Source of the DNA: Candidatus Hydrogenedentes bacterium ADurb.Bin170
GTDB lineage: Bacteria > Hydrogenedentota > Hydrogenedentia > Hydrogenedentales > CAITNO01
Reading direction: 5' to 3'
Assembly (NCBI GenBank): GCA_002070275.1
Contig: MWCY01000020.1
Span: 1 to 52,694 of the forward strand
Length of the DNA: 52,694 nt
Shown here: piece after piece, positions 1 to 13,218 of the stretch
How the letters are laid out: the number at the start of each line of letters is the position of its first letter
Position numbering within the stretch: position 1 is the stretch's first letter
Program-made: the position numbers and the translations under genes
Notes under the pieces: model-generated
What the model was told of the DNA's origin: nothing
Database searches by the model: none
The model's input: the letters and a program-made list of their open reading frames with translations, nothing else

Positions 1-1
1 C

Positions 2-4612
<4,611 letters not shown>

Positions 4613-4638
4613 TTCCTGAACCCTGAGATGCATTAAAA

Positions 4639-4669
4639 GAGCCGCCGGATTTTAAAGGTCCGGCGGCTC
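4639..4669 (+). terminator. Hairpin between convergent genes
   Basis: A perfect 11-bp stem (GAGCCGCCGGA / TCCGGCGGCTC) with a 9-base loop lies 26 bases after the stop of the surface-protein gene and before the end of the convergent pseudopilin gene. There is an A-rich stretch before it but only a weak T-tract after it, so it may serve both directions. Confidence 0.65.
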
Positions 4670-4754
4670 ATCCTCTTCTATGCAGGCCTCGTGCCTGTAA
4701 AGCCACTTTACAGCTGGTCGGTCTGCCCGTCTGTTAAAATTTTGCGCCTGAAAA

Positions 4755-5753
4755 TCAGTTGTTCAGGTTCAGGAAAAGTCCCAGAACTGTGGCAGCACTC
4801 GGCAATACCGGCGCCGTGGCTCCCTGATCCCGTGGCGGGTTGCTGCTGTCGGCAACATAACGGATAAATTCCACATGACCGTCCATGAAAAGAACGTTGC
4901 AACCGCCGGGTACATGGTTGAAAAACTGAACCTCTGTTGCCATCAGATCAAGCATAAGCCATACTGTGCTTTGTGCCATGGCGGAGGCAGCAGGATTGTT
5001 GATGTCTGTAATGAGAAAACGCTCAATGCCTTCCCGGACACGATAGACTGTGTCGGACTGACCGCCACCGCAGCCGTAGCCCGCAGGCACACGGATATCT
5101 TTGTCGGCAATGCGCATCATGGCAATTCCAGGCTCTGAACTGGTAATCGCCGGGATGGCTGATTCCAGAAGACTGTTTACCGCATGCCCCAGTTGTGCTG
5201 TGGAATAGCCGTCGGGCGGGACATTAAAGCCGAAGGCGCCTGCTCCGGCAGCGAGCCAGCTGAAATTGGACAGGGGTTCCGGGGGTATGACCGGATCGGC
5301 GAGCCGATCAAGTACCCAGCCGAAATAGCAGTAACTGACGCCCATGACATAGTTCCTGCCCGGAAGTTGGATGATATAGTCGCCCTGGTCATTTTTCAGT
5401 TTGGCGACAGTTTCCACAGGATCCGAAGGGCAGATGGCGATAGACGGGTCGGTCAGATATTCCGGGTAAATGTCGCTGACCTGCGCGCACGCCTGCAGCT
5501 CAACGCTGCTGAAAGAGCCGGGGAAGTCCGTGCGCTGGGGATTTGCTGTCTGCATGTGCGGATAAAGACCGCCCCGGGATTCGCCGGAATACATCTTGTA
5601 GACAAGCCCCCATTGCTTCAGATTATTCTGGCAGCTTGAGCGACGGGCTGCCTCCCGGGCCCGGGCAAGTGCCGGCAGAAGGATCGCGGCAAGAATGCCG
5701 ATGATCGCAATCACAACCAGCAGCTCAATAAGAGTAAATCCTTTTCGTTTCAT
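4755..5753 (-). CDS. Prepilin-type N-terminal cleavage/methylation protein (DUF1559, pseudopilin-like)
   Basis: 332 residues. The N-terminus is a class III signal: a short basic leader, then [19 protein letters not shown], with Glu5 of the mature protein present. It should be cut and methylated by a prepilin peptidase and inserted in the inner membrane, with the C-terminal part in the periplasm. The C-terminus has the DUF1559 signature [11 protein letters not shown]. The conserved His lies ten residues before the DG pair, a slight variant of the H-X9-DG motif. Such genes are strongly expanded in Planctomycetes, Lentisphaerae and Hydrogenedentota and are thought to be linked to a type II secretion or pilus-like machine; the role of individual members is not established. 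A good ribosome site (AAGGAG) precedes the ATG. No secretion genes lie next to it. Confidence 0.9.
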   Translation of the reverse strand: MKRKGFTLIELLVVIAIIGILAAILLPALARAREAARRSSCQNNLKQWGLVYKMYSGESRGGLYPHMQTANPQRTDFPGSFSSVELQACAQVSDIYPEYLTDPSIAICPSDPVETVAKLKNDQGDYIIQLPGRNYVMGVSYCYFGWVLDRLADPVIPPEPLSNFSWLAAGAGAFGFNVPPDGYSTAQLGHAVNSLLESAIPAITSSEPGIAMMRIADKDIRVPAGYGCGGGQSDTVYRVREGIERFLITDINNPAASAMAQSTVWLMLDLMATEVQFFNHVPGGCNVLFMDGHVEFIRYVADSSNPPRDQGATAPVLPSAATVLGLFLNLNN

Positions 5754-5859
5754 TACGAGTGCTCCTTATCAGTTAAGTGACCTCTTTATAAAAAAAAGAA
5801 CATGCTGTCGGGTGATCAAAACGAATAAGGGGCTATGAAACAGTGCATGCCCTATAATC

Positions 5860-5888
5860 AGTATAGCACGGCAATAAGCGCTTTGCAA
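5860..5888 (-). promoter_or_regulatory. Putative sigma70 promoter of the pseudopilin gene
   Basis: Reading the reverse strand: TTGCAA, 17 bases, TATACT. It lies about 105 bases upstream of the start codon at 5753. Confidence 0.5.
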
Positions 5889-5988
5889 TGGTTTTGCCTT
5901 CAGGCGCAGGCTGAAAATTAGAGCGAAAGAATCTGCAAAAAGCAGTATCCGGTTATCTGAATTTGCCTTGCCTTTTTTCACAGTTCAG

Positions 5989-6018
5989 TTGATGTGTCCC
6001 GGGGTGATTTGTTACAGT
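5989..6018 (+). promoter_or_regulatory. Weak candidate promoter of iorAB
   Basis: TTGATG, 18 bases, TACAGT, about 85 bases before the iorA start. Each box matches four of six consensus bases, so this is only a candidate. Confidence 0.3.
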
Positions 6019-6101
6019 AGCGCTTTCCAACATGGCTCCTGAACAGGGGCATTTCCATTATTTTTCTGAACTTCTGAACCATCAGGCTGTGAGAACCCGA
6101 C

Positions 6102-7697
6102 ATGACCAAGGACTTGGAACCGCAGTTGTTGAGTGGAAATCAGGCAGTCGCTCTGGCGGCACTGCATCTGGGGGTTTCGCTGGGAGTCGGCTATCCCGGC
6201 ACGCCTTCCACTGAAATACTTGAAAACTTTTCTCTTATCGGAGGGCGCGCACAATGGTCACCCAATGAAAAAGTGGCGCTGGAAGTGGGGATCGGTGTTG
6301 CCTACGGCGGTGGCCGGACACTGGTGACCATGAAGCATGTGGGCGTGAATGTGGCAGCCGATCCGCTGTTCACTGTCGCCTACACAGGGGTTCGGGGCGG
6401 ACTTGTTCTTGTGTCTGCTGATGATCCGGGCATGGGTTCCAGTCAGAATGAGCAGGATAACCGTCGTTTCGCCGTTGCCGCCAGCGTCATGATGCTGGAA
6501 CCGTCGGATGCCCAGGAAAGCTATGATTTTCTTTTCGAGGCTTTCCGGCTTTCCGAGAAATGGCAGCTGCCTGTCCTGTTTCGGATGACCACCCGTGTAT
6601 GCCATTCCAGAGGGATTGTGAGACCTCACGCACCGGCAATCCCGGATATGGATCCCGGTTTTGTCCGCGATCCCCGCGCTTATGTCATGATTCCGGGCTA
6701 TGCCCGCCTTGCCCATAAGCGCATGCGTCACAAAATGAATGAGATTCAGCAGTGGAACGAAAGTGCTGATCTTAACCGTATTTATGAGGGCGACCCGTCG
6801 CTGGGTATTGTCACATCGGGCGTTTCTTTTCTGCATACCCGCGAAGCAGCGCCGGAAGCTTCTGTTTTAAAACTGGGGATGACGTATCCGCTTCCGATCG
6901 AAAAGATCCGGGCTTTTGCGAAGACAGTGGATCGCCTGCTGGTGATCGAGGAAAACGATCCCTATCTGGTGGAAGCCTTGCGGACGGCGGGCATCCCCTG
7001 CGAAGGCAAGGCGGAGATGTATCGTTTTGGCGAGCTGAACATTACCCGGGTGAAGCGGATTGTTACCGGGGATCTCACGGATGAAACGCCGCCCCCTCCG
7101 GGCAAGCCGCCCCAACTCTGTCAGGGCTGCCCGCATCGAATGGCTTTTGCCGTGATGAAAAAATTCAGCTGCATTATTGCAGGTGATATCGGCTGTTACA
7201 CGCTGAGCGTGCTGCCGCCCTTTGAAACGCTGGACACCTGTGTCTGCATGGGCGCCAGCCTGGGCGTCGGGCTTGGGCTCCGTCACACGCTTCCTGCCGA
7301 AGAAGCACGTCGTGTTGTCAGTGTCATCGGTGACAGCACATTCGCCCACAGCGGTCTTACCGGTGTTGTTGAGATGGTTTACAATCCGCCGGAAACGGGG
7401 CATGTTCTTGTGATTCTGGATAACGGCACCACGGCGATGACAGGCATGCAGGAGCATCCGGGCACAGGCCGCTCTATGGATCATCAGCAGACGGGCAAAC
7501 TCGTCTTTGAAAACGTGATCCGTTCCATGGGTGTGCCTAATGTGCATGTGGTGAACAGACCGCAGGATTTCGAAGCGGTTTTCCGGGAATCTCTGGCGAA
7601 GAATGAACTTTCCGTGATCATCCTCAGGAAGGTCTGTTTTCTTGCCGAACCTAAACTCGCTCAATATGAAGCGGCAACCCGAAGCAGCAAGGACTGA
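6102..7697 (+). CDS. iorA: Indolepyruvate:ferredoxin oxidoreductase alpha subunit, lacking the ferredoxin domain
   Basis: 531 residues. IorA with IorB oxidatively decarboxylates aryl-pyruvates from aromatic amino-acid transamination to aryl-acetyl-CoA, reducing ferredoxin. Visible: the N-terminal domain (GYPGTPSTEI; KHVGVNVAADP; DDPGMGSSQNEQDNR), the family motif QLCQGCPHR (about 345), and the thiamine-diphosphate domain with GDIGCYTLS, GDSTFAHSG and ILDNGTTAMTG (the GDS...N Mg-TPP site). The C-terminus stops shortly after VIILRKVCFLAEP. The usual C-terminal double 4Fe-4S domain with CxxCxxC motifs is absent, so the protein is shorter than typical members (about 580-640). iorB follows after one base, so the pair is an operon. 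The start has only a weak ribosome site. The family assignment is firm; the loss of the Fe-S domain is directly visible. Confidence 0.92.
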   Translation: MTKDLEPQLLSGNQAVALAALHLGVSLGVGYPGTPSTEILENFSLIGGRAQWSPNEKVALEVGIGVAYGGGRTLVTMKHVGVNVAADPLFTVAYTGVRGGLVLVSADDPGMGSSQNEQDNRRFAVAASVMMLEPSDAQESYDFLFEAFRLSEKWQLPVLFRMTTRVCHSRGIVRPHAPAIPDMDPGFVRDPRAYVMIPGYARLAHKRMRHKMNEIQQWNESADLNRIYEGDPSLGIVTSGVSFLHTREAAPEASVLKLGMTYPLPIEKIRAFAKTVDRLLVIEENDPYLVEALRTAGIPCEGKAEMYRFGELNITRVKRIVTGDLTDETPPPPGKPPQLCQGCPHRMAFAVMKKFSCIIAGDIGCYTLSVLPPFETLDTCVCMGASLGVGLGLRHTLPAEEARRVVSVIGDSTFAHSGLTGVVEMVYNPPETGHVLVILDNGTTAMTGMQEHPGTGRSMDHQQTGKLVFENVIRSMGVPNVHVVNRPQDFEAVFRESLAKNELSVIILRKVCFLAEPKLAQYEAATRSSKD

Positions 7698-7698
7698 C

Positions 7699-8220
7699 AT
7701 GGATACGCGTATAACTAATGTTGTGATTGCAGGGCTGGGCGGTCAGGGTGTGATCCGTGCCGCCAATATTCTTGCGGAAACGGCATTTCGTGCCGGGCTG
7801 GATGTGAAGCAGGGCGAGATACACGGGATGAGTCAGCGTGGCGGGTCGGTAACCAGTGATATCCGTTTCGGTGAGAAGGTATACAGCCCCATGGTTCCGG
7901 ACGGCTGTGCGGATTATGTGCTGGTGATGCATCCTACTCAGGAGGACAATAACCGCCATCATCTCAAAGAAGGCGGTAATTTTATCAGCGTGACCCGGCT
8001 TTTGGGAGAAGGGCAAAGCAAGATTTCCGATCTGGACAGCGATGATTCCACGCCGGTGACAGAGCGGAACTGCAATATAGCGCTTCTCGGCATACTGAGT
8101 GTATTTCTTTCTTTTGATGATGCTCTCTGGGAAGCGGCCATATGCGCCAACCTGCCTGCCCGGGTGCATGCCGATAATCTGGCTGTTTTTGCTTATGGCA
8201 AGCAGCTGGCGGTGCGCTAA
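7699..8220 (+). CDS. iorB: Indolepyruvate:ferredoxin oxidoreductase beta subunit
   Basis: 173 residues from the ATG at 7699, which has AAGGA nine bases upstream; an in-frame ATG at 7642 inside iorA is less likely. This is the POR-gamma fold subunit, with N-terminal VVIAGLGGQGVIRAANILAE and EIHGMSQRGGSV, both hallmarks of the CoA-binding gamma domain of 2-oxoacid:ferredoxin oxidoreductases. It pairs with IorA to form the cytoplasmic enzyme. There is no Cys cluster here, so it does not supply the Fe-S centres missing from IorA. A strong terminator follows. Confidence 0.93.
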   Translation: MDTRITNVVIAGLGGQGVIRAANILAETAFRAGLDVKQGEIHGMSQRGGSVTSDIRFGEKVYSPMVPDGCADYVLVMHPTQEDNNRHHLKEGGNFISVTRLLGEGQSKISDLDSDDSTPVTERNCNIALLGILSVFLSFDDALWEAAICANLPARVHADNLAVFAYGKQLAVR

Positions 8221-8255
8221 AAAGGCAGGTATTCACTTTTTGTCATTGAATGCAC

Positions 8256-8287
8256 AGGCTTCTCCTGAAAAAGGAGAGGCCTTTTTT
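8256..8287 (+). terminator. Rho-independent terminator after iorB
   Basis: An 11-bp stem (one G-U pair), a GAAAA loop and a run of six T. It ends only six bases before the first mutL ATG, and its 3' arm carries an AGGAGAGG sequence that resembles a ribosome site. Confidence 0.88.
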
Positions 8288-8292
8288 ATGGT

Positions 8293-10272
8293 ATGATTAA
8301 GACCATGCTGGAAAAATCCGACATAGCCCCGATCCGAATTCTGCCCGACACGGTCGCCAATAAAATCGCTGCCGGTGAGGTGGTGGAACGCCCTGCTTCG
8401 GTAGTGAAGGAGCTGCTTGAAAACGCGCTCGATGCAGGAGCGACGCGGATTATTGTCCGGCTTGTGGCGGCAGGCCGCAGGCTGATTGAAGTGCAGGATA
8501 ACGGACATGGCATGTCTGAAGAGAATGCGCTGCTTGCCGTAGAACGCCATGCCACCAGTAAAATCCGGGAAGCGCAGGATCTGGACTCCATCCTTTCGCT
8601 GGGATTCCGTGGCGAGGCACTGGCGAGCATATCAGCCGTATCCCGGTTTCTGCTGATTACCCGCCGGGAAGGAGATGAAAGCGCCACACAGCTGCGCATC
8701 GACGGCGGAATCCTGCGTGAAGTATGCCGCACAGGAGCGCCTGTGGGCACCCGCATATCGGTCGCCCGCCTCTATTTTAACACGCCGGTTCGCGCCAAAT
8801 TTCTCAAAGGAATCACGACGGAGCTCAACCATTGTATTGACGTGGTGCAGCGGCATGCTTTTGCCTGTGCCGGGGTCGGGTTTCAGCTGTTTCATAATGA
8901 GCGTCTCCTTCTCGATGTGCCCGAGCACGCTTCGCTCCGGGATCGCACTGCTCTGATCTGGGGCTTGTCTTTTGTGCAGCATATGGTTGATTTGACGGGA
9001 GAACAGGATGGTTTTTCTTTTCACGGACTGATAGGCAGTCCCGAGCTGAACAGGGCAAGCCGGTCACATCAGCTTTTTTATGTTAACAGGAGGCCTGTTT
9101 CCAATCCTTCCATGCTCTACGGTTTTCAGCGCGCCTATCAGGGCCTCCTGACGGTGGGGCGGCATCCTGTAGGGATTGTTCTGGTGGATATGAATCCCCG
9201 GTTGGTGGATGTGAATATCCATCCGGCGAAGCGGGAAATACGTTTTCGTGATGAGAAACTTGCTCATGATGCCGTGCAGCAGGTGGTGCGCACCTGCCTG
9301 GAGAAATACCAAAAGCAAGAGAGCACAGCGGGAAAATCCTTTGTCAAAGAACCGTTTCCGGATAGAGAGAGCCTGAAAGAATCCCGGGCTTTTGAGGTGT
9401 CGACAGAATCAGAGAAAGAGCGTGCAGATTTTGCCCCGGAATTGCCGTCACTCCGGAAAGAGCCGCCCGCGCCTCACAGATCGGAAGACAGCGAAGCATA
9501 TCCTTCCGGGGTGCATGCTGAGCCCTTCTGTGCGCCGCCGGAAGCGGAGGCAGCTTCTCCGGACGATGTTCCCGATGCCGTAATTCCGCTTGTAGTACCG
9601 GAGCCTGCTGTCCCGGCAACCGGATTGGAAACACCGAGACAGGAAGAATTTGAAAGCCTGGTTCCGCAGGGTTATTTTGAAGCAATTGAGCAGCTGGGCG
9701 ATGCGCCTATGCAGCTCTTTGACACCTATCTGCTCGTGCCTGAAGACAAGCGCCTCCTGATCATAGACCAGCACGCCCTCCACGAACGTCTGAACTATGA
9801 TGCCCTTCTGGAGCAGCTGGCTAAACCGGAACCGCCTTTGCAGCAGATTGCTGTGCCTGTAGTGTTCCAGGTGACCCCTGCGCAGGTGCCACTGCTTGAA
9901 ACCTACCGCTCTGTCTTTGCGTCCATCGGTATTGAAGTGGAACCTTTCGGAGAGACAACCTTCCAGATAGGTGCGGTTTGTCCGCTCTATGAAGAAAGCA
10001 AAGTTCCCGATGTCCTTTTTGCATTGCTGGATCATTTGGGTCGCCAGACTCTTTTTGATCCTGAGTCCGTGCGCAATGAATTGCTCCGTACAGCATCGCG
10101 TGCCTGCAAGGCGTCCATCAAGGCAGGCGATCGATTGAGCATAGAAGAGCGGCGCAGCCTCCTTGCCGGATTCCGAAAACTGCGCCCGCCTTATACCTGC
10201 CCCCACGGGCGTCCCATCATTGTGGAGCTGACACGTTATCAGATGGAACGCAGTTTCAGGAGAATCCAGTGA
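8293..10272 (+). CDS. mutL: DNA mismatch repair protein MutL
   Basis: 659 residues. MutL couples mismatch recognition by MutS to strand removal. The N-terminal GHKL ATPase shows ELLENALDAGA, DNGHGM, RHATSKI and LGFRGEALASI. A charged, Pro-rich linker (about 340-460) follows, then the C-terminal dimerisation domain. This has a nuclease-type motif DQHALHERLNYD (from D492; the last acidic residue is Asp where Glu is usual), an ACK motif and CPHGRP (C636), so it is probably an endonuclease-type MutL. MutS is not in the window. The start is uncertain: ATG at 8293 or 8305. The upstream codons ATG GTA TGA (8288-8296) overlap the 8293 start. It is followed by miaA with a 4-base overlap. Confidence 0.97.
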   Translation: MIKTMLEKSDIAPIRILPDTVANKIAAGEVVERPASVVKELLENALDAGATRIIVRLVAAGRRLIEVQDNGHGMSEENALLAVERHATSKIREAQDLDSILSLGFRGEALASISAVSRFLLITRREGDESATQLRIDGGILREVCRTGAPVGTRISVARLYFNTPVRAKFLKGITTELNHCIDVVQRHAFACAGVGFQLFHNERLLLDVPEHASLRDRTALIWGLSFVQHMVDLTGEQDGFSFHGLIGSPELNRASRSHQLFYVNRRPVSNPSMLYGFQRAYQGLLTVGRHPVGIVLVDMNPRLVDVNIHPAKREIRFRDEKLAHDAVQQVVRTCLEKYQKQESTAGKSFVKEPFPDRESLKESRAFEVSTESEKERADFAPELPSLRKEPPAPHRSEDSEAYPSGVHAEPFCAPPEAEAASPDDVPDAVIPLVVPEPAVPATGLETPRQEEFESLVPQGYFEAIEQLGDAPMQLFDTYLLVPEDKRLLIIDQHALHERLNYDALLEQLAKPEPPLQQIAVPVVFQVTPAQVPLLETYRSVFASIGIEVEPFGETTFQIGAVCPLYEESKVPDVLFALLDHLGRQTLFDPESVRNELLRTASRACKASIKAGDRLSIEERRSLLAGFRKLRPPYTCPHGRPIIVELTRYQMERSFRRIQ

Positions 10273-11216
10273 AGTGCGCTGTTGCTGTGGTGGGACCCAC
10301 CGGTTCGGGCAAGACTGCTCTGGCACTCGAGGTGGCGGAGCGGCTTCGGACAGAAATTATTTCTGCTGACTCCATGCAGTTTTATCGGGGCATGGAGATC
10401 GGCTGTGCCGCTCCTTCAGCAGCGGAGCAGCAACGGGTTCACCATCATTTCGTTTCTTTTCTCAATCCGGACGAAGATATGGCGGCAGGCAAATATGAAG
10501 GGCTTGCACGTCGACGGGCGGAAAAACTGCTGCAGTGCAATGCGCTGCCCGTGCTCTGCGGCGGCTCAGGTCTTTATATCAATGCTTTCAAGGATGGTCT
10601 GTTTCCCGGACCTGCACGGGATCAGAGCATTCGCGATCGGCTTCGTGCGCGTGCCTGTGAGGAGGGGACAGAAGCGCTCTACGCGCAGCTTCAGGAAGTC
10701 GATCCGGACTATGCGGCGCAGCTGACAAGCGCCAACGATCTGGTGCGTATTGTCCGGGCGCTGGAGGTGCATGAGCTGACGGGGCGCCCCTTTTCTCTGT
10801 GGCATCAGGCACATCAGCACCAGGCGGATAAATGGGAAGTATTACAGGTGGCACCTGACTGGGACCGGGAAGTGCTGTATGCACGGATCAATCATCGCGT
10901 GCAGGAGATGATCGATGCCGGATGGGTGGACGAGACTCAGAGGCTTATTGCGTCGGGCTACGAAAAGGATATTCACCGTCTGAAAGCGCTGGGCTACAGA
11001 GAAATTGCTGCGTATCTCCGGGGAGAGAGCAGCCTGGAGGAAGCGGTGGAAGCCGCCCGCATGCATCACAGACGGTATGCGAAAAAACAGCTGACTTGGT
11101 TCCGTGCGGACAAAGGGATTCACTGGCTTCCATGCTGTCCCGCTTCCGGTATTGCGGCAATGGCGGATCAGGTGATGGATCTGATCAGCCGGCGATTCCC
11201 GCATTACGGAACATGA
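10269..11216 (+). CDS. miaA: tRNA dimethylallyltransferase
   Basis: 315 residues, GTG start overlapping the mutL stop (GTGA). MiaA transfers an isopentenyl group from DMAPP to N6 of A37 in tRNAs that read codons starting with U. Visible: the P-loop GPTGSGKT (9-16), the SADSMQFYRGMEIG substrate motif, LCGGSGLYI, and the C-terminal LGYREI and RRYAKKQLTWFR motifs. The length is normal. The mutL-miaA pair is common in bacteria. Its last 32 bases overlap the convergent DUF486 gene. Confidence 0.97.
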   Translation: MKCAVAVVGPTGSGKTALALEVAERLRTEIISADSMQFYRGMEIGCAAPSAAEQQRVHHHFVSFLNPDEDMAAGKYEGLARRRAEKLLQCNALPVLCGGSGLYINAFKDGLFPGPARDQSIRDRLRARACEEGTEALYAQLQEVDPDYAAQLTSANDLVRIVRALEVHELTGRPFSLWHQAHQHQADKWEVLQVAPDWDREVLYARINHRVQEMIDAGWVDETQRLIASGYEKDIHRLKALGYREIAAYLRGESSLEEAVEAARMHHRRYAKKQLTWFRADKGIHWLPCCPASGIAAMADQVMDLISRRFPHYGT

Positions 11217-11538
11217 ACCAGGCTGCAGCAGCAAGGCAGAGGGACGCCCAGAGGAAATCGAGGCGCAGCGGTTCGCGCATGTAGACCACCGCGAAAAGCG
11301 CAAAAATGCCCACGCTGATAATCTCCTGCATGACCTTCAATTGACCCAGCGAAAATTGTGTGTGCCCGATGCGATTTGCCGGAACCTGAAGGCAATATTC
11401 AAAAAAAGCGACACCCCACGCAAGCAAGATAACCCAGGGAAGAAAACGACCTTTCATATCCTTCAGATGCCCGTACCAGGCATAGGTCATGAAAAGATTG
11501 GAGGCGCATAAAAGGAGTATGGTGTAGAGTTTGGGCAT
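11185..11538 (-). CDS. DMT-family small membrane protein (DUF486)
   Basis: 117 residues with four predicted membrane helices. Characteristic stretches are FMTYAWYGHLK, FFEYCLQVPANRIGH and QLKVMQEIISV, which match the DUF486/COG3169 family, a short relative of drug/metabolite transporters with unknown substrate. An AGGTG ribosome site precedes the ATG. The 3' end overlaps the end of miaA on the other strand. Confidence 0.9.
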   Translation of the reverse strand: MPKLYTILLLCASNLFMTYAWYGHLKDMKGRFLPWVILLAWGVAFFEYCLQVPANRIGHTQFSLGQLKVMQEIISVGIFALFAVVYMREPLRLDFLWASLCLAAAAWFMFRNAGIAG

Positions 11539-11602
11539 AAGACACCTGTGCTGCAGTTTAAGATGTGATTAATGAAAGTACTCGTCAAGAGAGGAGTTTC
11601 AA

Positions 11603-11638
11603 CAAAAAAAACGGCTGTTCGGAGTCCGGCTCTGCCGG
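11603..11638 (-). terminator. Weak terminator candidate for the beta-helix gene
   Basis: On the reverse strand a small CCGGC-AGA-GCCGG hairpin is followed, after 14 bases, by a run of eight T. The distance to the T-run is longer than usual. Confidence 0.3.
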
Positions 11639-11646
11639 AAAAGATA

Positions 11647-13026
11647 TTATTTTTCTTTTAACCGCATTGCCCGGAAATCCTTCCTGCTGTGAAGCGACCT
11701 TCTGAATCCGGAATCTTCGGGCGAGCCGAGGTTGCCGTGAATGTGGACGCGATTTTTCTTCGCGTCACACTCGATGCGTACTTTACCATTCATCAGATTG
11801 TCTGTAACAATGGCGCGTTCCACATCTTTTCCCAGTTTGATCTGGGGTTTGTTTTCAAGAAACTCGTTGCCGGAAAGCACCACACTGCCGCCCAGCACTT
11901 CGATGGAAGGCAGATCGGCGGGAACCCATTTGTCATCTTTCTGCTTGTGCCCCCACTGCATGAAGGTGCAATTGCTGAAGCCGACTGTGCCGACTCCGTC
12001 GATGAGGGCGTTGCGGCAGCCGGGCCCCCAGAAGGCGCAATTATTAAAGCGTACGGTGCCCCGGTGTGTTTTTTCCACCCGGATCATGGTCGGGTTGGGC
12101 CCGCGAAATGCTACAAATTCACCGTTCGTAATGAGAATGCCCATAGGCTCGCTGTCTTCCACCAGCAGGGCGGTGTGACAGTCGTCGGCGCCGATGCCCA
12201 GAAAATTGCCGTTGGTGGCACCGTTTTCCGTTTTGATGAACTGATAGCCCACGTTGTACCCGAAACAGAAGGTATTCAGGACATAATGCCAGTCCGTTTT
12301 ACCGAAGAGGAACCCCGTGCCGTGTTCTTTTTGCCATTGGTAGACAGGCGTATTGATAGTCCACCAGGGGTTCCAGTGCACATTTTCCACTCTGCCGATG
12401 TCGTAGATGGTGTCTATGAAGAGCCCTGTGCGGATGGGCTGACCGTGAATATTACGGATGAGTGCGCGCTGGTTCCTGGATGCATCAATGCCCAGATAAG
12501 GGTTCAGCAGTTCCATATCGATCAGTGCCGGGTTGTTGCCACGCATGGCAATGGTCCAGGGGTACGGTGTGGGAGCTTCCGCATCAGGAAGCTGATCGGG
12601 GTAGTGGATGCAGAAGCCCTGCAGTGTGCTGCTGCCTTCCAGGGTAATAAAAGGGCTGCCCTCTTCACTGCCTGCGCCGCCCACGGGTTCCAGAACACTG
12701 CCGAATACAGGAAGCTCTGAGTCTTTTTTATCCCGGATTCCGGCATGGGCAGGCGCATAGTGAAAAGTGCCCTTAAGTGTTACATTGGCGGGAAGCGTCA
12801 GCGAGGCTTCAAAACGAAATCGGCCGGCAGGTACTTCAACGGTGCCTCCGGAAGCGGCAGCTGCCTCGTTAAGTGCCTGCTGAAAGGCGGCGGTATTATC
12901 CGAAAGGCCGTCCCCCTTGGCGCCATAGTCCATCACAGACCGGGAATAAGAGGCGGATCCGGCGGGAACTTGTGCATCGGTACTTTGCAGCAGTGGAGAG
13001 AGGCAGAACAGAAAAGCGTAGAGCAT
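11647..13026 (-). CDS. Exported right-handed beta-helix protein, pectate-lyase superfamily
   Basis: 459 residues. An N-terminal signal peptide (about residues 1-19) is followed by the superfamily opening VMDYGAKGDGLSDNTAAF and GGTVEVPAGRF, the start of a Pectate_lyase_3 type parallel beta-helix. The rest shows short repeated beta-strand turns (IEVLGGSVVLSGNEF, for example). Such proteins bind or cleave polysaccharides; I cannot assign a substrate. The N-terminal signal implies export to periplasm or outside. The gene stands alone on the reverse strand between miaA/DUF486 and scpA. Confidence 0.85.
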   Translation of the reverse strand: MLYAFLFCLSPLLQSTDAQVPAGSASYSRSVMDYGAKGDGLSDNTAAFQQALNEAAAASGGTVEVPAGRFRFEASLTLPANVTLKGTFHYAPAHAGIRDKKDSELPVFGSVLEPVGGAGSEEGSPFITLEGSSTLQGFCIHYPDQLPDAEAPTPYPWTIAMRGNNPALIDMELLNPYLGIDASRNQRALIRNIHGQPIRTGLFIDTIYDIGRVENVHWNPWWTINTPVYQWQKEHGTGFLFGKTDWHYVLNTFCFGYNVGYQFIKTENGATNGNFLGIGADDCHTALLVEDSEPMGILITNGEFVAFRGPNPTMIRVEKTHRGTVRFNNCAFWGPGCRNALIDGVGTVGFSNCTFMQWGHKQKDDKWVPADLPSIEVLGGSVVLSGNEFLENKPQIKLGKDVERAIVTDNLMNGKVRIECDAKKNRVHIHGNLGSPEDSGFRRSLHSRKDFRAMRLKEK

Positions 13027-13122
13027 GGCGGGTATTCCTTTGGTTGCAGTAAAACGTCATAAACATACCTGTACCGCACCGATAAAATCAATGTTGAGCG
13101 AAATGTGCCGTGTCCCGGGCGG

Positions 13123-13152
13123 TTGTGTTTTACCGGCTTAAAACGGTATGAT
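13123..13152 (+). promoter_or_regulatory. Putative promoter of scpA
   Basis: TTGTGT, 18 bases, TATGAT, about 65 bases upstream of the scpA start. Confidence 0.4.
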
Positions 13153-13218
13153 GAAGGGGCGGGAGAGAAGTATTCTGATCAATAAATGTTTGCGTGACAT
13201 CAGTGGAAACGAGAGCTC

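Larger units (their letters stand above)
5754..6101. other. Intergenic region between divergent genes
   Basis: 348 bases between the reverse-strand pseudopilin and the forward iorA. Apart from the two promoter candidates listed separately I see no gene, tRNA or strong repeat. A 70-codon reverse ORF inside it lacks a recognisable family and a convincing ribosome site. Confidence 0.6.
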
